The notes under the pieces were generated by a model. It was not told the origin of the DNA and made no database searches. It saw only the letters and a list, made by a program, of their open reading frames with translations. The position numbers and the translations under genes are program-made. A stretch of 64,000 nt of DNA from Sedimenticola_A sp040506895 (GTDB lineage Bacteria; Pseudomonadota; Gammaproteobacteria; Chromatiales; Chromatiaceae), in NCBI GenBank assembly GCA_040506895.1, contig JBEVVY010000001.1, positions 3,519,116 to 3,583,115 of the forward strand, given 5' to 3'. This document shows, in pieces, positions 14,332 through 23,324 of the stretch. How positions within the stretch are numbered: position 1 is the first letter of the stretch; every line of letters starts with the position of its first letter.

Positions 14332-15240
14332 TCAGTTGATTGTCCATAGGCCGCTCTTGCGGTCTTTGCACATTGCTCTTACATGCTTGTTGCCAATGCG
14401 CCCGCCAGCGCTGTATATGCTGCGGTACTCGCGGCATGCCTGGTCGGTTTCGGATCGGTAGCTTTTTACGGGAACCAGCATTGCCGTGACCTGTCCGTTT
14501 CGGCTGGTCCAGCTTCCGGCAACCCCGTCTGCGTGCTTGTTCAGTACATTCTGAAGTTTTCTTTTAAGGGTCTTCTCATCTCGCTTGGGGAGGTGAATGC
14601 TGCTGAAACCGTAGGCTGTCAGCTCCTTGCGTCTGGCGTCCCGGTACTTGTGCTGCTCTTCGATCAGTACGTAGTGACCCACTTCCGGTGCGTAGTAGTA
14701 GGTTTTACTTGCCCTGAACCTGCCGCTGGTGGGTGAGTTGCGTGTACATACGGTCCGGTAGGTGTCAAACGTGCCGGCCTGGACCGTGATCCTCTCGGTG
14801 CCCTCGACCTCGCATCGCCAGTCGCGGGTGATCACGGTCGGCTCGCTGCCATCATTTTTGGTGATGGTCTGCTGAAAGTGTATCTCTGCCCGGTTGCCTG
14901 TTTTCAGTGGCCACATGATGTCATGGGGTGCGGGCGTGTGGCCTTCGCTGCTGCGGCTTTTTCTGTGCCACTTCAGGTCAGGAATCAGGAAGTTGCTGGT
15001 GTTGACCTTGGTCAGGCCGGTATTGGTCTCCCAGGTGATCATCCCTTTCTTTTTACTGGTGACGGTGTACATCGTCTTGTTGTTGAAGATGAAGTACTCG
15101 CCCGGCAGATAGTCTGGCAGCTGGGCAGGCGCAAGCTTAGGTTGACTTGCGGGGTCTGTTTTTCCGAAAGGCAGGCTGTTGCACCCTGTCAGTACCAGGA
15201 CGCTGCAGGCCAAAACAGCTTGCTTGATATTTTTTTCCAT
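14332..15240 (-). CDS. Lipoprotein of unknown function
   Basis: A 302-residue protein with a lipoprotein signal (LACSVLVLTGC, Cys near residue 20). The middle part is beta-rich, with EYFIFNNKTMYTVTSKKKGMITWETN and a Trp-rich stretch DIMWPLKTGN; VQAGTFDTYRTVC is reminiscent of proteins with a DUF3108-like sheet. The C-terminal end CREYRSIYSAGGRIGNKHVRAMC resembles the tail domain of 17-kDa surface antigens. It lies 35 bp before the Ser-rich gene and is probably in the same transcript. Its role is unknown; an envelope location is likely. Confidence 0.72.
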   Translation of the reverse strand: MEKNIKQAVLACSVLVLTGCNSLPFGKTDPASQPKLAPAQLPDYLPGEYFIFNNKTMYTVTSKKKGMITWETNTGLTKVNTSNFLIPDLKWHRKSRSSEGHTPAPHDIMWPLKTGNRAEIHFQQTITKNDGSEPTVITRDWRCEVEGTERITVQAGTFDTYRTVCTRNSPTSGRFRASKTYYYAPEVGHYVLIEEQHKYRDARRKELTAYGFSSIHLPKRDEKTLKRKLQNVLNKHADGVAGSWTSRNGQVTAMLVPVKSYRSETDQACREYRSIYSAGGRIGNKHVRAMCKDRKSGLWTIN

Positions 15241-15415
15241 TCTCTCGTTATCTCTTTGCGGACTTACTAGGTTTAACGGGTGAGATGGGATTTTCTTCCC
15301 GATCGGGGAAAAGAAATGTGAAACGCGTCATAGTTGAGCGTTTTCGGCACTATGGGTGTGGTTATGGCGAGGATGACCCCGCCTGGACTGGCGGGACGTG
15401 ACCAGAGATGGGTTT

Positions 15416-16369
15416 TTACAGGGGCTCGAGATATTTTCGTGACACGTAGCCCTCTATCCCGTCGCCGGTCACAACGTGGTACCAGGGGGCGCGGTACGTG
15501 CTTCCCAGGAGGGCGACGCGTTCCGTACCCTTGAGCACTCTTGTCACCGAGTAGCCGGTTCCGGGGCCTGTTCTGAGGTTGAGGTGACTCGCAGAAACAC
15601 GGAACAGGTGGTTGGTCCTCGATGCGGCCACCAGCATATTATCGGGGTCGAGGGGCATGGTACGCACCAGGCGGCGGGCAAGGTCACTTGCAACACTCTC
15701 CATCTCGTCTGCATTGATGAGTTGCTGCGCCTTGAATGCGCCCATCATGATATCCACGGGTGTCAGGGGGACTGCTCCATCGTAACTGCCGGCCAGGTGA
15801 GAACCTCTCCAGGCGATAAACCCGTCCTCTGCCCGAACCAGTCGAAGCTCTGCACCTACCTGGAGAGATGAGTAGATGCCCATCTTGACCACGCTGAAGC
15901 GGGTTATGGTGCCTTCCAGAAACCAACGACAACCCAACTGCCGGCTTTTGGTCTTTTCAGGCGCCTGGTCACCCAGTGCTGCAAGCGTTCTGTCCACTTT
16001 TTTCAGGGGGACCAGCCTGGGTGGAGTGACCGCGATCTGGGCCTGCAGGAACCGTCTCACCAGCTCTTTCTTGTCGTCGGGTTCAAACCGGTTCGGATAG
16101 GCCAGTACGGACAGGTTGTCATCGTTTCCGGCACTGGGTGACGGAAACTCGATCACCTGCCGGCTTTCCGGGGAGAGCTCGAGTGGCATGATGGCCACGC
16201 AGGAGAGTGCCGTGCCGGTGAATAAAGGATTGATCGTGTAGTTCACCCGGTTGGTTACGCCGGACAGGGGAGATGCGTCATCTGAACGGTCGGTGTAGGT
16301 CGGTTGTGTCATGCAGCCAGCCAACAGGAGGGCTGCGCAGGGCAGTAGGTATCGGTACGTTTTTTTCAT
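15416..16369 (-). CDS. Lipoprotein with C-terminal bacterial SH3 domain
   Basis: About 317 residues from the ATG at 16369, with a lipobox LLLAGC. The middle (CVAIMPLEL, VDRTLAALG, RWFLEGTITRFSVVKMGIYSSLQVGAELRLVRAEDGFIAWRG) resembles the N-terminal part of GNA1162/DUF799-type lipoproteins, which group with curli-secretion-like CsgG folds. The C-terminal about 65 residues are an SH3b domain (LNLRTGPGTGYSVTRVLKGT, GYVSRKYL), a peptidoglycan-associated module. It stands 175 bp upstream of the next lipoprotein gene and may head the cluster. An upstream in-frame start adds 18 residues without a signal, so it was not used. Confidence 0.75.
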   Translation of the reverse strand: MKKTYRYLLPCAALLLAGCMTQPTYTDRSDDASPLSGVTNRVNYTINPLFTGTALSCVAIMPLELSPESRQVIEFPSPSAGNDDNLSVLAYPNRFEPDDKKELVRRFLQAQIAVTPPRLVPLKKVDRTLAALGDQAPEKTKSRQLGCRWFLEGTITRFSVVKMGIYSSLQVGAELRLVRAEDGFIAWRGSHLAGSYDGAVPLTPVDIMMGAFKAQQLINADEMESVASDLARRLVRTMPLDPDNMLVAASRTNHLFRVSASHLNLRTGPGTGYSVTRVLKGTERVALLGSTYRAPWYHVVTGDGIEGYVSRKYLEPL

Positions 16370-16925
16370 GTTTTGTCCTGTCTGGTTGGTATAAAAAATA
16401 GAAGCAGACGTCGGGAGGCGCATTGATAGGCGTCACATACCGGGAATTGGCCCTGGCGAGATACCAGGCATGTGATGGGGGTCACTGCATATATGTTGCA
16501 GCGGTCACTGTGAAACCTGTCGATGTGACAGGGGATGTCAGGGTATGACCTCGCAAGGAAGTGATAACTCCTCTCCCTGGTTGAGCGGCGTAGGCGCGCT
16601 AGCGGGACACTGGAGGGTGCCTGGAGAGGCACAATTGATCGGCGCCAGACAATGTATCAATCATGTAGCAACGAGAACACCTTGTCCTGCAGGGAAGTGC
16701 CGGTTGGAGGGGGGGTGTTAATACAATGTATCTGTGGCCAAGTTAACGGAAGCTGGGAAACAATAGTGCCGTTTTCCGGCCGGTCGGACGCGATATATTG
16801 GCTATCGTCACACTGCTTTATTCCGTGATTCGAGCAGGCTCGCATTCCTCTACTGTGTACAGGCTGCCTGCCCGCCGACCCGGATGCCGGTTGAGAAGCT
16901 GCATTAGGGACGGTTGCAATCAGTC
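16370..16925. other. Intergenic region between divergent genes
   Basis: About 550 bp that must contain promoters for the lipoprotein cluster (minus) and the small unknown gene (plus). No coding region, terminator or known RNA was recognised. A short minus-strand frame (16366-16632) has no coding character. Confidence 0.5.
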
Positions 16926-17363
16926 ATGATGTTTGAGATCGCAAAAGAGTATATCCGGAGTATGCCGGGTAAGGAGTGCTTTGCGCTGGACCTGGATATC
17001 AACACACGGGTACTGGTGACCTACCTGCTCTGGTTCGATAACGACGATCCAGACGATGCCTGCTTCATGGTCAACTATGAGCGCGGGCGGCTCTTCTCAT
17101 CGACAGTGGAGAAGGGTTGCTACCTGGAAGCGGAGTTGCCCAATGAGGTCAGGGCACAGGAGTTCTTTCCCCTCGAAGATAATCTCAGGGATCTGCTGGT
17201 CACCGGGCTGGAGTCGGTTGAGGTGCTCTACGCCCTGCTGCCGGATATAGCCGATCCCATGCTCTGCGTCTCGGATACCGAGCGTTCCATGTTTGCCAGT
17301 GCCGCGAACCGGCAGCTGGGCCTTATCCATAACCGGATGGTCGACCTGGCTCCCTTCCACTGA
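16926..17363 (+). CDS. Hypothetical protein, 145 residues
   Basis: The protein is not recognised. It is acidic and single-domain, with no signal peptide or membrane segment. Visible features are an N-terminal MMFEIAKEYIRSMPGKECFALDLD and a middle stretch EFFPLEDNLRDLLVTGLESVEVLYALLPD. Codon use fits the neighbouring core genes, and the frame is open for its whole length in this GC-rich sequence. The ATG at 16926 (or 16929) is preferred over an upstream TTG. It converges with the next gene. Confidence 0.6.
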   Translation: MMFEIAKEYIRSMPGKECFALDLDINTRVLVTYLLWFDNDDPDDACFMVNYERGRLFSSTVEKGCYLEAELPNEVRAQEFFPLEDNLRDLLVTGLESVEVLYALLPDIADPMLCVSDTERSMFASAANRQLGLIHNRMVDLAPFH

Positions 17364-17420
17364 AGGATCAGTGCAGTACCTGGCAGGGCCTCCTGTAAGC
17401 GTATCCCTGCCCGGGGCCTG

Positions 17421-18326
17421 TTATCCCCCGTAAAGGGTCACTGTCTGAACGGCGAAATCCCCGGCCTGGTTCGCAATTGCGAAACGCTTGAAGGGATAAC
17501 GGAACGAGTTGTCCCGGGTGCGGGAGACCTCGGCTGAATCCAGCAGGATCTCTATCTGTCCATCGGGCCCGCGGCGCCACTCCAACTGGTGGGACTGGCC
17601 GTCGCCCAGGTCTGCAATGTCCACGGTATCGATGACGGTGGTTCGTCCCCTTCTGAGGCTGAGCAGTTCGAGGGTTGGGCGTTGGCCGGTGTAGATCGCC
17701 AGTCGGTAGCCTGAACTGCCTTCCTGTCCCTGGTAGATGCCGAACTCAAGTTGTCCGTTCTCCGAGGGCCGGTTGTGGACGGAGAACTCGATCTGGGCCG
17801 CGAAGACACTGGGTATCTGCAGTGCAAGCTGGATCTCGGCGGGGCCGCCTCGCCGGGATTCCGGTTCGGCAGCCTGTTCAGGTTCCTGGCGTCTCTCTTT
17901 GATGGCTTCTTTGAGCAGTGCGCCGAGCAGGGCTCTTCCCAGGTCCTGTTTCTTCTCCTCCTGCTGCTCCCGGGGCGCTTCCGGCTGGTCCGCTTCATCG
18001 AGACTCTGTGAGCGGAGTCCGAGTCGGCCGTCGACCCAGAATTCGCCTGAAATCAGCTGCCACGCGGGATCCCGGTCATAATTGCCGTCGGAAAAGTCAT
18101 CGCTGACCAGCGTGTCACGCCAGGGCCAGTCGTACTTGAAAACCAGGTCCTCCATGGCGTTGAGCAGCCAGCGGTCGGCGGCCCGCTGCTGCCTGGCCTT
18201 TTCCGTGAGGGTTTTCAGTTCATCCACAAGGGCTTGCATCTCATCCCCCTCCTGGGCGAAGGAGGTTGCCGGCAGAGCCAGTGTAACGGTCAGGGTGAGT
18301 GCTGAAATAAGGCTGGAGATTCGCAT
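17421..18326 (-). CDS. Exported protein with coiled-coil linker and LamG-like C-terminal half
   Basis: A 301-residue protein with a clear signal peptide (residues 1-24, cleavage after TSFA). A short helix (LVDELKTLTEKARQQRAADRWLLNAMED) is followed by DTLVSDDFSDGNYDRDPAWQLISGEFWV, a jelly-roll-like opening. An acidic/basic helical linker rich in Glu/Gln (about 110-155) follows, then a beta-rich C-terminal half (FSVHNRPSENGQLEFGIYQG, HQLEWRRGPDGQIEILLD) like concanavalin/LamG domains. It is probably periplasmic; the function is unknown. It is divergent from glyA. Confidence 0.65.
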   Translation of the reverse strand: MRISSLISALTLTVTLALPATSFAQEGDEMQALVDELKTLTEKARQQRAADRWLLNAMEDLVFKYDWPWRDTLVSDDFSDGNYDRDPAWQLISGEFWVDGRLGLRSQSLDEADQPEAPREQQEEKKQDLGRALLGALLKEAIKERRQEPEQAAEPESRRGGPAEIQLALQIPSVFAAQIEFSVHNRPSENGQLEFGIYQGQEGSSGYRLAIYTGQRPTLELLSLRRGRTTVIDTVDIADLGDGQSHQLEWRRGPDGQIEILLDSAEVSRTRDNSFRYPFKRFAIANQAGDFAVQTVTLYGG

Positions 18327-18456
18327 GGCTGTGAGATCCGCTTTCTTGTTGTCGATACCCCTATTTCAGTACAGCCAGCACTGAATTTCAAATGGTTGGC
18401 GGTTGATCGTCGAATGCTGGTAAAATAGCCGTTTTTTCCCGGTGGAGTAGGGTTTC

Positions 18457-19713
18457 ATGTTCAGTAAAGATATGAAGGTTGAGGGTTACGACGATGAGCT
18501 GTGGGCGGCGATACAGGCCGAGGAGCTGCGTCAGGAGGAACATATCGAACTGATCGCATCAGAGAATTACACCAGCCCGCGCGTCATGCAGGCCCAGGGC
18601 AGTGTACTGACCAACAAGTATGCGGAAGGTTATCCAGGCAAACGCTATTACGGCGGTTGTGAGCACGTGGACGTGGCGGAGCAACTGGCCATCGATCGTG
18701 CCAAGGAACTGTTCGGTGCAGATTATGCCAACGTGCAGCCCCACTCCGGCTCACAGGCCAACGCCGCGGTCTACATGGCCCTCTGCCAGCCTGGCGACAC
18801 CATTCTCGGCATGAGCCTGGCCCATGGCGGTCACCTGACCCACGGTGCCAAGCCCAACTTCTCCGGCAAGATCTACAACGCTGTTCAATACGGTCTGAAT
18901 CCAGAGACCGGTGAGATCGACTACGAAGAGGTCGAGCGCCTCGCCCGCGAGCACAAGCCGAAAATGATCGTTGCCGGCTTCTCGGCATACTCCCGCGTGG
19001 TGGACTGGCAGCGATTCCGTGACATCGCGGACGAGGTGGGTGCTTTCCTGTTCGTCGACATGGCCCACGTGGCGGGCCTGATCGCCGCTGGACACTACCC
19101 CAGCCCGGTGCAGATCGCCGACGTCACCACCACCACCACGCACAAGACCCTGCGCGGTCCCCGTGGCGGCCTGATTCTGGCCAAGGCCAACGAAGAGATC
19201 GAAAAGAAGCTCAACTCCCTGGTCTTCCCCGGTATCCAGGGTGGTCCCCTGATGCACGTCATCGCCGCCAAGGCGGTAGCCTTCAAAGAGGCGATGGAGC
19301 CCGAGTTCAAGGCCTACCAGCAGCAGGTGGTGAAAAACGCCCAGTCCATGGCCAGCGTCTTCATGTCACGCGGTTACGACGTGGTCTCCAAGGGTACCGA
19401 TGATCACCTGTTCCTGGTGAGCTTCATCGAGGCCGGCCTCACGGGTAAGGATGTCGATGCCTGGCTGGGTGCATCCAATATCACCGTCAACAAGAACGCG
19501 GTGCCGAATGATCCCCAGTCACCCTTCGTCACCTCCGGTATCCGTGTCGGTACCCCCGCCATCACCACCCGTGGTCTGGGCGATGCCGAGGCCACCGACC
19601 TGGCGGGTTGGATGTGCGACGTGATCGATTCCCGCGGTGATGCGGCGACCATCGAGCGGGTGAAGGGCCAGGTGCTGGATCTCTGCAAGCGTTTCCCGGT
19701 CTACGCCGGCTGA
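18457..19713 (+). CDS. glyA: Serine hydroxymethyltransferase GlyA
   Basis: A 418-residue, full-length enzyme. It contains EEHIELIASENYTSPRVMQAQGS, YYGGCEHVD and the PLP-lysine segment TTTTHKTLRGPRGG (Lys near residue 230), and ends LCKRFPVYAG. It converts serine and tetrahydrofolate to glycine and 5,10-methylene-tetrahydrofolate in the cytosol, linked to FolD elsewhere in the window. A possible -10 box TAAAAT lies about 30 bp upstream. It is the first gene of a long same-strand block with nrdR and the riboflavin genes, the common gammaproteobacterial order. Confidence 0.97.
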   Translation: MFSKDMKVEGYDDELWAAIQAEELRQEEHIELIASENYTSPRVMQAQGSVLTNKYAEGYPGKRYYGGCEHVDVAEQLAIDRAKELFGADYANVQPHSGSQANAAVYMALCQPGDTILGMSLAHGGHLTHGAKPNFSGKIYNAVQYGLNPETGEIDYEEVERLAREHKPKMIVAGFSAYSRVVDWQRFRDIADEVGAFLFVDMAHVAGLIAAGHYPSPVQIADVTTTTTHKTLRGPRGGLILAKANEEIEKKLNSLVFPGIQGGPLMHVIAAKAVAFKEAMEPEFKAYQQQVVKNAQSMASVFMSRGYDVVSKGTDDHLFLVSFIEAGLTGKDVDAWLGASNITVNKNAVPNDPQSPFVTSGIRVGTPAITTRGLGDAEATDLAGWMCDVIDSRGDAATIERVKGQVLDLCKRFPVYAG

Positions 19714-19740
19714 TCACGCGCTATCTAAAGGCAGCCAACA

Positions 19741-20253
19741 ATGCGTTGTCCCTTCTGCGGTGCCCAGGATACCAAGGTGATCGACTCCCGGCTGTTCGGG
19801 GAGGGTGACCAGGTGCGCCGCAGGCGGGAGTGCACTGTCTGCAAAGAGCGCTTCACCACTTACGAAACTGCCGAGCTGAACCTGCCGAGGGTAGTGAAGC
19901 AGGACGGCAGCCGGGTTCCCTTCGACGGGCGCAAGCTGGCCTCGGGGATAATGCGGGCCCTGGAGAAGCGTCCGGTAGGCACCGAGCAGATCGATGACGC
20001 GCTCAACCGTATACGCCGCAAGATACTGGCCAGTGGCGAGCGCGAAGTGGACTCCAGGCAGATCGGCGAGTGGGTGATGGATGAACTGCGGGCCCTGGAC
20101 CAGGTGGCCTATGTACGTTTCGCCTCGGTCTACAGGAGCTTCGAGGACGTCAACGCCTTCCGGGAGGAGATCGAGCTGCTGGAGACACAGCTTCCACCGG
20201 ACGCCAGGCGCCAGCAGATGAACCTGCTGGATGATGATAATGGCGACAGCTGA
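19741..20253 (+). CDS. nrdR: Transcriptional repressor NrdR
   Basis: A 170-residue protein with the N-terminal zinc ribbon MRCPFCG and ECTVCKERFTTYE (four Cys) followed by an ATP-cone domain (LNLPRVVKQDGSRVPFDGRKLASGI). NrdR senses ATP/dATP and represses ribonucleotide reductase genes by binding NrdR boxes. It lies 27 bp after glyA and overlaps ribD slightly, the conserved glyA-nrdR-ribD arrangement. Full length with all zinc Cys present. Confidence 0.96.
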   Translation: MRCPFCGAQDTKVIDSRLFGEGDQVRRRRECTVCKERFTTYETAELNLPRVVKQDGSRVPFDGRKLASGIMRALEKRPVGTEQIDDALNRIRRKILASGEREVDSRQIGEWVMDELRALDQVAYVRFASVYRSFEDVNAFREEIELLETQLPPDARRQQMNLLDDDNGDS

Positions 20254-21340
20254 AGATCATCGCTACATGGCCCGGGCGATCGAACTCGCCCGGCGCGGTC
20301 TCTATACCACCCATCCAAATCCCCGGGTCGGCTGCGTGCTGGTCAGGGACGGCCGCATCATCGGCGAAGGCTACCACCTCAGGGCGGGCGAACCCCATGC
20401 CGAGCGCAATGCCATTGCCGATGCCGGTGGCAGCGCAATGGGGGCCACCGCCTACGTCACCCTGGAACCCTGCTGTCACCATGGGCGTACGCCACCCTGT
20501 ACCGAGGGGCTGATCGAGGCGGGGGTCTCCCGGGTCGTCATGGCGATGCAGGACCCCAATCCCATGGTCTCCGGTGACGGTGCCAAGCGTTTGAGGGATG
20601 CCGGCATCGAGGTGGAATCCGGCATACTCGAATCCCAGGCCCGGGAGCTGAATCCCGGTTTTATCCGTCGCATGGAGAGCGGTCTGCCTTTCGTGCGCTG
20701 CAAGCTGGCCATGAGCCTGGACGGGCGTACTGCCATGAGCAGTGGCGAGAGCAAGTGGATCACCGGTCCTGCGGCACGGGCCGATGTGCAGCGGCTGCGG
20801 GCGCGTAGTGACGCCGTCGTCACAGGCATAGGCACGGTCATGGCTGACGATCCCTCCATGAATGTCCGGCTGGAGCAGCCGACGGGCGAGCCGGCACAGC
20901 CCCTCAGGGTGGTGCTGGATCCGCAACTGGAGATGCCGCCGGGTGCCCGAATGCTGAAACTGCCCGGTCGCACCCTGGTGGTCTGCAGCTGTGATCCCTC
21001 CGACAGGGGGGCAGCGCTCGAAAAGGAGGGCGCCGAGGTGATCAGGCTGCCCGGTTCCTCCGATGAGATCGACCTCTCCCTGCTGCTTCAGTACCTGGCT
21101 GAGCGCCAGATCAACGAGGTGTTGATCGAGGCGGGTTCGACCCTTGCCGGTACCGCCCTCTGGAAAGGGGTGGTGGATGAGCTGGTGGTCTACGCTGCGC
21201 CCCACATCATGGGGGATGGCGGACGGGGGCTGTTTCATCTGCCGGAGCTGGAGCTGATGCGGGACCGGGTGGAACTTGAAATTTCCGATGTGCGCATGGT
21301 CGGCAGTGACCTGCGCCTGATTATCAAACCTAAGGATTGA
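20240..21340 (+). CDS. ribD: Riboflavin biosynthesis deaminase/reductase RibD
   Basis: About 366 residues. The N-terminal cytidine-deaminase-like domain has the zinc motifs HAERNAI and PCCHHGRTPPC; the C-terminal reductase domain has LAMSLDGRTAM, KWITGPAAR, VLDPQLEMP and VLIEAGSTL. It performs deamination and side-chain reduction of the pyrimidine intermediate in riboflavin synthesis. The start lies inside the end of nrdR; three in-frame ATGs (20231, 20234, 20240) are possible and the last is chosen arbitrarily. It is followed one base later by ribE. No FMN riboswitch was seen upstream. Confidence 0.95.
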   Translation: MATAEDHRYMARAIELARRGLYTTHPNPRVGCVLVRDGRIIGEGYHLRAGEPHAERNAIADAGGSAMGATAYVTLEPCCHHGRTPPCTEGLIEAGVSRVVMAMQDPNPMVSGDGAKRLRDAGIEVESGILESQARELNPGFIRRMESGLPFVRCKLAMSLDGRTAMSSGESKWITGPAARADVQRLRARSDAVVTGIGTVMADDPSMNVRLEQPTGEPAQPLRVVLDPQLEMPPGARMLKLPGRTLVVCSCDPSDRGAALEKEGAEVIRLPGSSDEIDLSLLLQYLAERQINEVLIEAGSTLAGTALWKGVVDELVVYAAPHIMGDGGRGLFHLPELELMRDRVELEISDVRMVGSDLRLIIKPKD

Positions 21341-21341
21341 G

Positions 21342-22007
21342 ATGTTCACAGGTATTATCCAGGCGGTTGGTCGAATTGCCGGCATGCAGCAGCGCGGTGG
21401 CGACATGCGCCTGCACATCGCCACCGGCAAGCTGGACCTGGCCGATGTTCAGCTGGGGGACAGCATCGCCACCAACGGTGTCTGCCTCACCGTGGTGGAG
21501 CTGCCCGGGGATGGCTACGTCGCCGATGTCTCCCGGGAGACCCTGGAGCTGAGTACCCTGGCAAGCCTGCAGCCCGGCAGCGCGGTGAACCTGGAGAAGG
21601 CGCTGACCCTGAGTACACCCCTCGGGGGGCACCTGGTCAGCGGTCATGTGGATGGCCAGGGGCAGGTACTCGAGCGCCGGGATGATGCCCGTTCGGTCCG
21701 TTTCCGGATCGAGGCGCCCGCCGAGCTGGCCCGCTACATCGCACACAAGGGTTCCATCTGCGTGGATGGCGCCAGCCTGACGGTCAACAGTGTCAACGGA
21801 AACCAGTTCGAGCTGAACATCGTCCCCCATACCCTGGAGGAGACCATCATGACCTCCTACGCCCCCGGCAGCCGGGTCAATCTCGAGGTGGACCTGGTGG
21901 CGCGCTACCTTGAGCGGCTCCTGCTTGGGGAGAAGGCCGCAGACCCCGGGCCTGCAGAAGGGGGCGTTACCCTCGAAACCCTCGCCAGGAGCGGGTTCCT
22001 GAAATAG
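21342..22007 (+). CDS. ribE: Riboflavin synthase alpha subunit RibE
   Basis: A 221-residue enzyme with the duplicated barrel typical of the family: MFTGIIQAVG at the start of barrel one and GHLVSGHVDGQG in its end, then LARYIAHKGSICVDGASLTVN and LGEKVNLEVD-like SRVNLEVDLVARYLERLL in barrel two. It makes riboflavin from two 6,7-dimethyl-8-ribityllumazine molecules. It lies one base after ribD and 114 bp before ribBA. Full length, no anomalies. Confidence 0.95.
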   Translation: MFTGIIQAVGRIAGMQQRGGDMRLHIATGKLDLADVQLGDSIATNGVCLTVVELPGDGYVADVSRETLELSTLASLQPGSAVNLEKALTLSTPLGGHLVSGHVDGQGQVLERRDDARSVRFRIEAPAELARYIAHKGSICVDGASLTVNSVNGNQFELNIVPHTLEETIMTSYAPGSRVNLEVDLVARYLERLLLGEKAADPGPAEGGVTLETLARSGFLK

Positions 22008-22121
22008 GGGCTGGTGGGATCTCCCGGGCAAAATTTCTCTGAATCACCATGCTTTGATACACTTGCCCGTTCCCTTGGAGGGAGTGAGTGAAGAATTGAC
22101 GCGCCAGGCGCGGTAGGACAT

Positions 22122-23234
22122 ATGGCATTTAATACCACAGAAGAGATTATTGAAGACCTCCGACAGGGAAAGATGGTCATCATCATGGACGACGAGGATC
22201 GCGAGAACGAAGGCGATCTGCTCATTGCCGCGGAGATGGTGACACCCGAGGCGATCAACTTCATGGCCCGTTACGGCCGTGGCCTGATCTGCCTGACGCT
22301 CAACAAGGAGCGCTGCCAGCAGCTGCGCCTGCCCCTGATGGTGGGCGTCAACGAATCCCAGCATGCCACCAATTTCACCGTCTCGATCGAGGCGGCAGAA
22401 GGGGTGACCACCGGCATCTCGGCAGCGGACCGCGCCACCACTGTGCTGGCCGCCGTCAAGGAGGATGCCGAGCCCCAGGATATCGTCCAGCCCGGACACA
22501 TCTTCCCCCTCATGGCCCAGCCCGGCGGGGTGCTGGTGCGTGCGGGGCATACCGAAGCCGGCTGCGATCTTGCCCGGCTTGCCGGTCTGAGTCCCGCCTC
22601 GGTGATTGTCGAGATCCTCAACGACGACGGCACCATGGCGCGTCGCCCCGACCTGGAGGTGTTCGCAAAAGAGCACGATCTGAAGATCGGTACCATTGCC
22701 GACCTGATCCACTACCGGGTACGCAACGAGAAGACCATCGAGCGGATCAGCGAATGCTCCCTGCCCACCGAGTACGGTGACTTCAAACTGGTCGCCTACC
22801 AGGACTGCATCGACAACGAGCTGCACCTGGCGCTGGTGATGGGTGATGTGAACCCCGACGACCCGACCCTGGTGCGGGTGCATATGCAGAATACCCTGTG
22901 TGACCTGTTCGCCCCCAACCACAAGGGTTGCTCCTGGCCACTGCAGAACGCCATGCGGCGGGTCTCGGCGGAAGGCAAGGGGGTTATCGTCGTGCTGCGC
23001 AACCATGACACCACCCGCGAGATCATACAGCGGATGCGTGACTTCCAGCTGCACGACCAGGAAGACCCGGTACCGCCCAGGAACACCCAGGGCCACCTGA
23101 GAACCTTCGGTGTCGGCGCACAGATCCTCGCGGACCTGGGGGTACGCAAGATGCGGGTGCTCAGTGCGCCCAAGAGTCTGCACGGCATTTCCGGTTTCGA
23201 CCTGGAAGTGGTCGAGTACGTCGACTGTAACTGA
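22122..23234 (+). CDS. ribB: 3,4-dihydroxy-2-butanone-4-phosphate synthase with degenerate GTP cyclohydrolase II-like domain
   Basis: A 370-residue protein. Residues 1-200 are RibB, with MDDEDRENEGDL, the catalytic-loop ATNFTVSIEA, GHIFPL and HTEAGCDLARLAG. The C-terminal 165 residues have the GTP cyclohydrolase II fold pattern (VRVHMQNTLCDLF, GVGAQILADLGVRKMRVLS) but lack the zinc-binding Cys-x-Cys cluster; only NHKGCSW remains where RCDCG is expected. So only the butanone-phosphate synthase half is likely active, and GTP cyclohydrolase II must be encoded elsewhere. Such fusions with a degenerate second half are known in Gammaproteobacteria. It lies between ribE and ribH in the riboflavin block. 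Confidence 0.92.
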   Translation: MAFNTTEEIIEDLRQGKMVIIMDDEDRENEGDLLIAAEMVTPEAINFMARYGRGLICLTLNKERCQQLRLPLMVGVNESQHATNFTVSIEAAEGVTTGISAADRATTVLAAVKEDAEPQDIVQPGHIFPLMAQPGGVLVRAGHTEAGCDLARLAGLSPASVIVEILNDDGTMARRPDLEVFAKEHDLKIGTIADLIHYRVRNEKTIERISECSLPTEYGDFKLVAYQDCIDNELHLALVMGDVNPDDPTLVRVHMQNTLCDLFAPNHKGCSWPLQNAMRRVSAEGKGVIVVLRNHDTTREIIQRMRDFQLHDQEDPVPPRNTQGHLRTFGVGAQILADLGVRKMRVLSAPKSLHGISGFDLEVVEYVDCN

Positions 23235-23324
23235 ACCTGTGGGATGCACTCCTGACCGGGGAGCATTACCTTTTAATACATGTATAGGGCGGGCAGTTCC
23301 CGCATAGAGATCAAGGCGAGAGAG

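Noticed and set aside
20100..22121. FMN riboswitch upstream of ribD or ribBA
   Set aside because: The gap before ribD is absent (overlap with nrdR), and the 114 bp before ribBA do not show the conserved RFN sequence blocks.
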